The position numbers and the translations under genes were made by a program. DNA of 5,990 bases from Streptomyces sp. NRRL F-2664 (lineage in GTDB: Bacteria > Actinomycetota > Actinomycetes > Streptomycetales > Streptomycetaceae): positions 1 through 5,990 of the forward strand of contig NZ_JOFX01000105.1 of assembly GCF_000719345.1 (NCBI RefSeq). The letters are read 5' to 3'. A model generated the notes under the pieces. The model was not told the DNA's origin. It made no database searches and worked only from the letters and a program-made list of their open reading frames with translations. Position 1 is the first letter of the stretch. Every line of letters begins with the position of its first letter. Shown one piece after another: positions 1-4,504 of this stretch.

Positions 1-136
1 CGCCCGCCGTCCATCAGCAGACCACGCAGGTAGATCGACCCCACCAACGCTGATCCGCCCGCCCGAACGGCTCGCATACCTCCGCCGCGAAATCCTCCAG
101 GTCACACCGGACCGCCGCCAACTCTTCAGCCAACAC
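1..136 (-). pseudogene. IS701-family transposase, N-terminal fragment with frameshift
   Basis: Reading the minus strand from a GTG at 136-134 gives a peptide beginning LAEELAAVRCDLEDFAAEV and continuing CEPFGRADQRWWG. After a one-base deletion near 38-40 it continues in another frame as SIYLRGLLMDGG up to the window edge. The pattern, an acidic LEDFAAE helix followed by DQRWWG and then YLRGLLMDG, is what I recall for the N-terminus of actinobacterial IS701-type DDE transposases (usually about 400 residues). An in-frame TGA lies at 145-143, just upstream of the GTG, so this is the original 5' end. The rest lies outside the window. The frameshift within the first 35 codons means the gene is dead here unless it is a sequencing error. 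Family assignment is from memory of the motif, not from a search. Confidence 0.6.
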
Positions 137-285
137 ACCCGATCAACGACCCAGCCAATCAACCGGACACGCCACCGGCGATCGAACCCGACCAAGCCCT
201 ACTAGGGGTGTGAGTGAGCGCGTCGTTTGTAGTGGCTGACACGTGCCTGGCACTGTCGACGCCGTCGCCAGTGTGACCAGTGCAA

Positions 286-505
286 GACGTGGTAGGTGCT
301 TGGGCGGGGCCGGGTGAGGCTGTGGATCAGGCGTCCCTACCTTGAAAGGAAATGTCCGCCAACCGGGCACACGCCCGACTCCGCTCACCCGTTGAACGGT
401 CCTTCGCCCACCTCCAGGCCTCGCGCATCTTCCGCAGGGTCCGCGTCAGCCCAACAGGTGACGTCAATCGTCAAGGCCGTCCCCACCCGGGAGAAGCAAC
501 GCTGA
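286..505 (+). pseudogene. IS5-family (DDE_Tnp_4-like) transposase, C-terminal remnant
   Basis: One frame encodes GAWAGPGEA, a TGA stop at 343-345, then MSANRAHARLRSPVERSFAH and RIFRRVRVSP. From about 452 the match continues in the next frame as VTSIVKAVPTREKQR, ending at a TGA at 503-505. The order NRAHARLR-PVER, then RIFR-VR-SP, then TSI-KAV-T-E-QR is the typical end of IS5-group DDE transposases, where the ...VER helix carries the last catalytic Glu. At least one in-frame stop and one single-base frameshift interrupt it, and the N-terminal two thirds are missing. This is a dead element. Its 3' end lies about 120 bp upstream of the inhibitor-like gene, so it may have brought or replaced upstream regulatory DNA. 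Confidence 0.65.
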
Positions 506-557
506 AGAACTCAATGGTCGGCAGTCCGCTACGCTCCGGCGCCGCTTACCGATCACC

Positions 558-573
558 AGAGCGAATGCGCTCT
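558..573. promoter_or_regulatory. Inverted repeat, candidate operator upstream of the I36-type gene
   Basis: AGAGCG-AATG-CGCTCT is a perfect 6-bp inverted repeat with a 4-bp spacer. It lies 14-29 bp upstream of a TACACT hexamer, so it would cover the -35 region if that hexamer is the -10 element. A repressor or activator site is a reasonable inference. The arms are short, and chance occurrence or a transcript hairpin cannot be excluded. Confidence 0.35.
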
Positions 574-586
574 CAGCGCCCAGCGG

Positions 587-592
587 TACACT
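587..592 (+). promoter_or_regulatory. Candidate -10 box (TACACT) for the I36-type gene
   Basis: TACACT fits the TANNNT consensus of vegetative actinobacterial promoters and would place transcription start near 599, giving a leader of about 30 nt before the ATG at 629. No good TTGAC-like -35 lies at the right distance, which is common in actinobacteria or could mean activator dependence. Confidence 0.35.
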
Positions 593-617
593 CGAACGGC
601 ACCCTAGACACCCATCT

Positions 618-623
618 GGAGGG
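618..623 (+). promoter_or_regulatory. Ribosome binding site of the I36-type gene
   Basis: GGAGGG is followed by a 5-nt spacer (TTGCC) and ATG at 629. This fixes the start codon and argues that the gene is translated in its own right. Confidence 0.75.
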
Positions 624-628
624 TTGCC

Positions 629-1030
629 ATGAGGAGCATTCGGACCTGCCTAACCGCAGCGGCCATCGGCTCGCTACTCTTCCTTGTTTTTCCCGCCCCT
701 CCTTCCCAGGCGGCTACCACTTTCGGCACCCCTGCCCTCTTGCGGCTTTTGGATGTGGGCCCCTGCCCCAACGGCTACCTGTGCCTTTATCAGGACGAGG
801 GCCTACGCGGGGGTGGTTATGGTGTCAGAGAGGGCCGTGACCTAAATGACTTCAGAGGAATAAATTTCAATGATGAGATGTCTTCGTGGGCAAATGCGAC
901 AAGCAGTCGCTACTGCTGGTATCCTGACATCAACTTCTCGGGCCCTGGAAGGGGGCTACAGCAAGGTGCGGCTAATAACGTCAACTTTAGAGAAGATAAC
1001 GACATAGCATCCTCAATTGAGGACTGCTGA
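629..1030 (+). CDS. Secreted peptidase inhibitor I36-like / beta-gamma-crystallin-like protein
   Basis: The product is 133 residues. Residues 1-28 form a Sec signal peptide: basic MRSIR, a hydrophobic core to about residue 21, then PAPPSQA with cleavage likely after A28. The mature part of about 105 residues has four cysteines (46, 52, 96, 133), enough for two disulfides, and the opening CPNGYLCLYQ typical of family I36 (the SMPI metalloproteinase-inhibitor type). Its two homologous halves each carry a beta-gamma-crystallin-type calcium motif of the form N/D-N/D-x-x-S/T-S: NDEMSS at 81-86 and NDIASS at 124-129. The length fits the family, whose best-known member SMPI is about 102 residues when mature. 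A clear ribosome binding site precedes it and the frame is intact, unlike the transposase relics on either side. By inference it is exported and could inhibit an extracellular protease or bind calcium; the real target is unknown. Most I36 annotations rest on fold similarity alone, so inhibitory activity is not assured. Confidence 0.85.
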   Translation: MRSIRTCLTAAAIGSLLFLVFPAPPSQAATTFGTPALLRLLDVGPCPNGYLCLYQDEGLRGGGYGVREGRDLNDFRGINFNDEMSSWANATSSRYCWYPDINFSGPGRGLQQGAANNVNFREDNDIASSIEDC

Positions 1031-1107
1031 GGCCTCGACACCGGACCGAGGGTGGGCGAGGACTTCCAATGCCAGGGTCTGGGTCTGGAAGCGGCCCTCA
1101 GTCAGGA

Positions 1108-1776
1108 CGCGAGGGGCTTACCCGATGGGCGTCGACGTGTCCAGCTCCACCCTCGGCTTCCTTACGCCACGCCGCAGCTGCGGCGCCACCGCCGCGCGAC
1201 CGGCTCCGGGGGCGGCGCCTGAGCGTCGGCCGCCAGCCGCCCTCCCCACCCTCCCGCTTCGCGCACCTGCGGACGGGCCGCCACAGGATTCGGCATCGGC
1301 ACCACGACGACCTGCCGCTACGTCAGCGAGGCTCTCGAGCGCCTGGCCGCTCTCGCGCTGGGATTGACCGGTGTGGTGCGGACCGCGTCGCCGCAGGCTA
1401 CTTGATTCTGGGCTCTCCCGGCGACCGGCCGATCGCAGCGGACCGGCCCGCCTGCTCAGGCAATCACACGCGGCGGAATGAACGCCCAGGTCACCGCCGA
1501 CCCGTCCGGCCGGATGTCGGCCCTACCGGCCCTACCGGCCCTACCGGCCCTGCCCGGCGCTGTCCGCGACATCCGTGCGGACCGCGGACACGGCATCACC
1601 GACGCCCCCGCCGAGGCAGACATCCCGTGCTGAGCCGACAACGGCTACCGAGGTGCCGACGGCGCCGTCCGTATCTCGCGCCGGGACGTGGGAGACCCCC
1701 TCCGTAGGCCAGCAAGCTGTGAATCCTATGCATTCCGGACCCTCGTCGAACAGGCCGTCGCTACCCTCAGAAGCGG
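1108..1776 (+). pseudogene. IS5-family transposase, near full length, multiply frameshifted
   Basis: Pieces of one IS5-type DDE transposase appear in correct order across changing frames. The N-terminus is YPMGVDVSSSTLGFLT from about 1113. RGRRLSVGRQ and FAHLRTG follow, then a helix-turn-helix piece GFGIGTTTTCRYVSEALE from 1286. After a one-base deletion near 1400 comes AYLILGSPGDRPIAADRP. The frame changes again near 1475 to give MNAQVTADPSGRM, then LPGAVRDIRADRGHGITDA and EADIPC, then a TGA where the family has Trp. ADNGYRGADG follows. Around 1680-1735 another frame gives GTWETPSVGQQAVN, and the end is FRTLVEQAVATLRS at 1736-1776. The expected C-terminal tail is missing. Several frameshifts and a nonsense codon make this clearly dead. 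It is distinct from the fragment at 286-505, because both contain the ..VE..(V/F)A.L. segment. The one long ORF through the region (1069-1707) only tracks parts of it. Confidence 0.75.
1521..1557. repeat. Tandem 9-bp repeat inside the dead IS5-type transposase
   Basis: Three perfect copies of CCCTACCGG are followed by a diverged copy, CCCTGCCCGG. In the ancestral frame this reads ALP-ALP-ALP-ALP-G, where relatives have a single ALPG ahead of the DIR motif. It looks like a slippage expansion that accumulated after, or as, the gene decayed. Confidence 0.8.
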
Positions 1777-1877
1777 TTGTCTATTCGGTCGGGATCGCTG
1801 AGTTTCCGCTGTTCACGAGCGGGTTTCGGTGCTGTGCGGGAGTCTCGTGGCGGCGGGTTGCGTCTTGATCGGTGGGA

Positions 1878-1945
1878 ATGGGGCTGGTGGCGTCGGTGCT
1901 GGGTCTGCTGGAGGCCAGGAGTCGGCCGCGCGGGAGGCGCGCCTC
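1878..1945 (+). pseudogene. Start of an actinobacterial passenger-like protein (MGLV..LGLLEARE), truncated
   Basis: ATG at 1878 opens MGLVASVLGLLEAR. After a one-base loss it would continue ESAAREARLL, then the resemblance ends. I recall small actinobacterial proteins of unknown function beginning MGLVGxVLGxLEARExAAR, a predicted coiled-coil start, often near mobile DNA. A purine-rich GGTGGGA precedes the ATG. Only about 20 codons remain, and they overlap the end of the IS630 relic read on the other strand, so a junction probably lies near 1936-1945. The identification rests on memory of a short motif and is weak. Confidence 0.3.
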
Positions 1946-2136
1946 TTGACGGGCTTGATGTGGCCGTAGAGCCGGTCCCAGGTCAGGTCGAGGGCGGCGA
2001 AGAGGTGGCGTACTCCGTCGTAGGTGGCCCGACGGCGTCGGCGGGGTGCGCGGTCGAGGTTCTGGTGTCTGCCGCCGTGGTTGGCCCACTGCCGGCCGGG
2101 CAGGGGCATCAGGCCGAAACGCGGATCACCCGGCAC
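1936..2136 (-). pseudogene. IS630-family transposase, internal fragment
   Basis: The minus strand encodes FGLMPLPGRQWA, then PRRRRRATYDGVRHLFAALD and LTWDRLYGHIKPVKRR. The order PGRQWA, RRRATY-GVRHLFAALDL, DxLYGHIK matches the central catalytic-core region of actinobacterial IS630 transposases (family knowledge; relatives begin this stretch DEFGPLNL). A stop at 2157-2155 lies just upstream, the N-terminal third and the C-terminal DDE part are absent, and the ORF continues past 1936 in sequence that no longer resembles the family. This is a decayed fragment oriented opposite to the IS5-type relics. Confidence 0.65.
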
Positions 2137-2159
2137 CAGCTGCGTCTGACCACCTCAGA

Positions 2160-2571
2160 GTGAGGTCGGAAATGGCTCAGTCATACCGGGCCCGGAGGCC
2201 CGCGGTCCCATTGCAGGAGGGCGAAACCCCTTACAGGGGCAGCGCCTCTCCTGCGGCTACAGCGCCAAAGGCTCTCAGCGGCCGTCGGGCCGCCTCAGAA
2301 GCCCTGACCCAGAGATTAGTCGCATGCCAGGCGCGGGCCGTAGGCCCCTTGAGCCTCCCACATGCCCGCACCTGCGAAAGCCCTGAGTATCACTTAGATT
2401 GCCTCTAGGAAGTCCGTCACTCGGAAGGTGTGTGAAGGTAGACCAGAGATCATCAGATTGGAAGGCGTGGCTTTGGTGAGTTTATTTCTCGGGTTGGGCC
2501 TTACCGGCTAGGCCCTGCGCCGTCTGATCCAGGCAGATTGCTGACACCGCATACCAGGATGGGATAATCGC
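2160..2571. other. Gene-free structured interval with clustered inverted repeats
   Basis: No ORF here looks like a protein; the plus-strand frame ending at 2408 lacks recognisable motifs and begins inside the IS630 relic. The interval instead contains five GC-rich inverted repeats: CGGGCC/GGCCCG at 2187-2202 (loop CGGA), a compound stem at 2213-2254, GCGGCC/GGCCGC at 2278-2293 flanked by GGCT/AGCC at 2270-2303, GGGCC/GGCCC at 2335-2347, and GGGCCT/AGGCCC at 2496-2515. This could be a non-coding RNA, the end of a mobile element, or a terminator region. I recognise no Rfam family. Confidence 0.4.
2213..2254. repeat. Long compound hairpin (about 15 bp of stem)
   Basis: GCAGGAG at 2213-2219 pairs with CTCCTGC at 2248-2254. 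With T2247 bulged, GGCG at 2220-2223 pairs with CGCC at 2243-2246. A 3x3 internal loop follows, then CCCC at 2227-2230 pairs with GGGG at 2236-2239 around a 5-nt loop. The nested pairing is unlikely to be accidental. There is no T-run after it, so a canonical Rho-independent terminator is not supported. Either strand could carry the structure. Confidence 0.7.
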
Positions 2572-2778
2572 ATGACCAGAGCACCGTCGGTGGAATCAAC
2601 GCCGGATGGATATATTGTAACGTGTGATGGTATCGGCGTGACGGGACGCGGGCCCACAGAAACTGCTGCATGGAACGACTTTTGGAGGGTGCTTCACGCT
2701 CAGTGGAAGCCATCGACTGCCGACACGCGACGTCGCCCTTCCCTGTGGCAGCGGGTCCGTTCCTTCCTCGCCTCCTAA
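2572..2778 (+). CDS. Small hypothetical protein, possibly HicB-like
   Basis: The product is 68 residues and I do not recognise it firmly. Residues 12-43 read DGYIVTC, then GIGVTGRG, then PTETAAWNDFWRVLHAQ: a beta-beta-alpha layout that recalls the short HicB-type fold (GYxVxxPDLPGCxTxGDTxEEAxxNxxEAL), with a basic C-terminal tail. No HicA-like toxin lies beside it. Upstream there is only a weak GGATGGG, 8-14 nt before the ATG. A GATAAT hexamer at 2563-2568 sits too close to the ATG for a standard promoter. Third-position GC is roughly 60 percent, low for a high-GC actinomycete but like its surroundings. Longer minus-strand frames overlap it (to 3063) but have low-complexity Arg/Ser/Pro composition. 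It may be a real accessory gene or chance. Confidence 0.4.
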   Translation: MTRAPSVESTPDGYIVTCDGIGVTGRGPTETAAWNDFWRVLHAQWKPSTADTRRRPSLWQRVRSFLAS

Positions 2779-3069
2779 CGCTCTCAGTTGAGTGAAGGGG
2801 CTGAACCAGTATGCATCTGGTTGCCGCAGTGGCGATTGGTAAGTCCGGCGCCGCCGCAGGTGAAGCTCGAAGCGGGGACTCCAGGCAGCGATCCCGGCGA
2901 GTCGAGTTTCGCAACAGTCTGAGGCGTCGTAGGTCAGTGCATCCCTACTGGCTCCTCTAGGTTTGCCACGGACCGGCGGCGGATAGGAATTGCAACGGGC
3001 AGGGCTCCGGGCGGGATCTCGTTCCAACTCCTGCCTTGAACGGGTGGCAACGCTGACCGCCACCGCGGG

Positions 3070-3090
3070 GGTCGGCGTCAGCTGCCGACC
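3070..3090. repeat. GC-rich hairpin GGTCGGC / GCCGACC
   Basis: A perfect 7-bp stem with a 7-nt loop (GTCAGCT), extendable by a G-U and a G-C pair at its base. It lies about 290 bp past the small ORF and 290 bp before the regulator. Terminator, operator or decayed element end are all possible. Confidence 0.35.
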
Positions 3091-3298
3091 TCACGTCAGA
3101 CCCTATGCCCGCGTGATGTGTCGGTGTCCAGCAAGCATCCATCCGGAATTTACTTTGACGCGTACGCTTGAGGGCTGCGTCGGGCTCGCAGGGCTGCATT
3201 GGTTCTCGATCAGGGTGGGAGCGCTCGGCCGCGACGTCCAGGGCTTAGGATCGCGCTGCAGGACTTATTTGTTTTAAACTTGCGCTGCTGGAGCCGGC

Positions 3299-3320
3299 AC
3301 CGATTATTGCCTCAATCGGT
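3299..3320. promoter_or_regulatory. Inverted repeat upstream of the winged-helix gene
   Basis: ACCGATT at 3299-3305 and AATCGGT at 3314-3320 are perfect 7-bp arms around an 8-bp spacer, 62 bp before the GTG start. It follows an AT-rich island (GTTTTAAAC at 3271-3279) that stands out in this GC-rich DNA. A dyad at this distance from a DNA-binding protein gene is a natural candidate for an operator, possibly autoregulatory; that is inference. I could not place a convincing -35/-10 pair. Confidence 0.35.
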
Positions 3321-3371
3321 TGCTACACCCTCCAGGTAGGAAGTCCGATATCCGTGGGGTACAGGTGGTGT

Positions 3372-3375
3372 GGAG
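3372..3375 (+). promoter_or_regulatory. Ribosome binding site deciding the GTG start of the winged-helix gene
   Basis: GGAG is followed by 6 nt and then GTG at 3382. A TAG stop (3379-3381) directly precedes the GTG in frame, so translation cannot come from farther upstream in this frame. The site supports an independent, receiver-less protein. Confidence 0.55.
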
Positions 3376-3381
3376 TGTTAG

Positions 3382-3702
3382 GTGCTGGTTGTCGGTGATC
3401 TTCGGCTAGATGAGGGCAGCCGCCGGGCGGTACGGGCCGACCGGCATGTAAGTCTGACTGCCACCGAGTTTGAGCTCCTGCGGTATCTGATGCGCAACCC
3501 GGAGCAGGTGCTGAGCAAAGCCCAGATCTTGGACCGGGTGTGGCCGTATGACTTCGGCGGTCACGTCAATGTAGTCGAGTTGTACATCTCCTACCTGCGC
3601 AAAAAACTGGAGCGCAGCCTCGGCATGCCTCCAATGATCTACACCAAGCGGGGAGTCGGTTACCTAATCAAGCCGGCCGAGAATTTGCACGAGGTGACGT
3701 AG
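3382..3702 (+). CDS. Stand-alone OmpR/PhoB-type winged-helix DNA-binding protein (no receiver domain)
   Basis: The product is 106 residues. After VVGDLRLDEGSR (the antiparallel beta-sheet at the start of a Trans_reg_C domain) come LTATEFELLRYLMRNP (residues 25-40), VLSKAQILDRVW (43-54), the recognition-helix region VNVVELYISYLRKKLE (62-77), and the wing IYTKRGVGYLIKP (86-98). All elements of the OmpR-family effector domain are present. A normal response regulator is about 220-240 residues with an N-terminal phospho-acceptor receiver; here that half and its linker are absent, and a stop codon sits immediately before the GTG. An own ribosome binding site and an uninterrupted frame, amid badly decayed transposases, hint that the truncated protein is made. 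It would bind DNA without phosphorylation control. It may equally be a recent truncation product. No kinase is adjacent on this strand. Confidence 0.8.
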   Translation: MLVVGDLRLDEGSRRAVRADRHVSLTATEFELLRYLMRNPEQVLSKAQILDRVWPYDFGGHVNVVELYISYLRKKLERSLGMPPMIYTKRGVGYLIKPAENLHEVT

Positions 3703-3730
3703 CGGTTTGCGTCGCGCCGCCCTTGCCGAC

Positions 3731-3746
3731 ACGAGCCCTTGCTCGT
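3731..3746 (+). terminator. Hairpin after the winged-helix gene, possible terminator
   Basis: ACGAGC-CCTT-GCTCGT is a perfect 6-bp stem with a 4-nt loop, 29 nt past the TAG stop. A short CCTT follows but no T-run. Actinobacterial terminators often lack the U-tract, so it is plausible but unproven. Confidence 0.4.
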
Positions 3747-3851
3747 CCTTCAATAGCGTCCGGGCTCGGCCAGGTCATCCAAGCCGGTGCACGGGCCACG
3801 CGTTGACCATCCTCGCGGGGCTTCATGCACCGCAGCCGCACGACCCCCGAC

Positions 3852-3866
3852 TCACCCATAGGGTGA
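3852..3866. repeat. Short inverted repeat TCACCC-ATA-GGGTGA
   Basis: A perfect 6-bp dyad with a 3-bp spacer, compact enough to be a protein-binding half-site pair. No gene start is nearby, so a role is not evident. Confidence 0.3.
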
Positions 3867-4000
3867 CACACCGCGGCAAGATCACCGCCGTTTGCGGCCG
3901 ATAGCGATCCTGGTGGCCGATTCCGTGCCCGGCGGAGGCGGCTCGTTGGCTGGGGCAGCAGCGGCCGTCTTGGCGTCCCCGCACGCGGGCGGGGTGTGGA

Positions 4001-4442
4001 GTGTCGATGCGGCCGAGGCCGTGGCCGAACGTGCCCGAGCTGACCGCGCAGGTGGGGGTGGTGGCGGCTCGGGGCTCGTACCCGAACGTTGGCGATGCGG
4101 GTCCGCCGTGACGAATGGGCGAGTTGTTCGCGGACGCCGGGTTTGCCGAGGCGTTTGGATCCAGAGGCCGACCGGGCTTGTCACCGAGCCAGCTGGAGCT
4201 GGTGACGGTTTGCAGTTCGCCGAGAACTTCACCCACCGGGGCAGCGCATCGGGTGAGGTACGGCCCGGACCTGAAACACGCGCTCGGCCTGGAGCCGGAT
4301 GATCCCGGGTTCGATGCCTCGGTGCTGTCCGAGTTCCGCACGCACCTGGTCGAGCACGGGATGAAGGAGAAGGTGCTCGCCCTGCTGCTGACCGCCCTCA
4401 AGGGCCGGGCCTGGTGATGGCCGGAGGTAGGCAGCGCACGTG
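4001..4442 (+). pseudogene. IS1182-family transposase, N-terminal part, frameshifted and truncated
   Basis: From GTG/ATG at 4001-4009 the frame reads SMRPRPWPNVPELTAQV, the usual opening of actinobacterial IS1182-type transposases. After frame changes come TLAMRVR near 4086, GELFADAGFAEAFGSRGRPG and LSPSQLELVTV (from 4115), LQFAENFTHR in a second frame near 4210-4240, then VRYGPDLKHALGLEPDDPGF and DASVLSEFRTHLVEHGM back in the first frame. The last piece, GLVMAGGRQRT, is in a third frame ending near 4440. These follow the order of the DUF772-type N-terminal domain and the start of the DDE domain. Roughly the last two thirds are missing. Several frameshifts and a TGA at 4109-4111 make it non-functional. 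The longest open piece is 4115-4417, which could be mis-annotated as a gene. Confidence 0.75.
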
Positions 4443-4469
4443 CAGTGGCACGAGAGTCACGCTCAGCAT

Positions 4470-4488
4470 GCTTCTGCATCACAGAAGC
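4470..4488 (-). terminator. Hairpin downstream of the histidine kinase, possible terminator
   Basis: GCTTCTG-CATCA-CAGAAGC is a perfect 7-bp stem with a 5-nt loop, starting 16 nt past the kinase stop codon on the minus strand. There is no T-run, so it would be a U-less actinobacterial type. Its position just past the stop, between the kinase and the converging transposase relic, suits a transcript end. Confidence 0.5.
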
Positions 4489-4504
4489 CGCGAGAGGGGC
4501 GACC

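Larger units (their letters stand above)
2779..3381. other. Apparently gene-free interval
   Basis: I see no convincing protein on either strand. Overlapping minus-strand frames (2501-2914, 2596-3063, 2957-3199) and a plus frame (2990-3277) have no domain signature. The interval holds a GC-rich hairpin at 3070-3090, an AT-rich island around 3263-3280 and an inverted repeat at 3299-3320, the last two leading into the winged-helix gene. No trace of a receiver domain is visible in any frame ahead of 3382. Confidence 0.5.
3703..4000. other. Intergenic interval with two small inverted repeats
   Basis: No protein is supported here; small frames on both strands lack motifs. The interval holds a hairpin just after the winged-helix gene and a TCACCC/GGGTGA dyad at 3852-3866. 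Its right end leads into the start of an IS1182-type transposase, so its last part may be the decayed left end of that element. Confidence 0.4.

Noticed and set aside
243..253. Palindrome GTGCC-T-GGCAC between the IS701 and IS5 relics
   Set aside because: Five-base arms are common by chance, and no IS end or gene start is tied to it.
1069..1707. 212-codon plus-strand ORF
   Set aside because: It is Pro/Arg-rich and only intermittently coincides with the real IS5 transposase frames, which shift among three frames; its openness reflects high GC.
2299..2386. Direct repeat AAGCCCTGA at 2299-2307 and 2378-2386, each followed by TTAG
   Set aside because: Nine identical bases and a loosely spaced TTAG are too little to call attachment sites; there is no integrase or tRNA gene in the window.
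2501..3063. Two long minus-strand ORFs (137 and 155 codons)
   Set aside because: They overlap each other and the small plus-strand gene, show low-complexity Arg/Ser/Pro composition, and have no domain motif or clear ribosome binding site.
3892..4302. 136-codon plus-strand ORF
   Set aside because: Only a short stretch (LQFAENFTHR) belongs to the IS1182 transposase; the remainder is Gly/Ala-rich out-of-frame translation.
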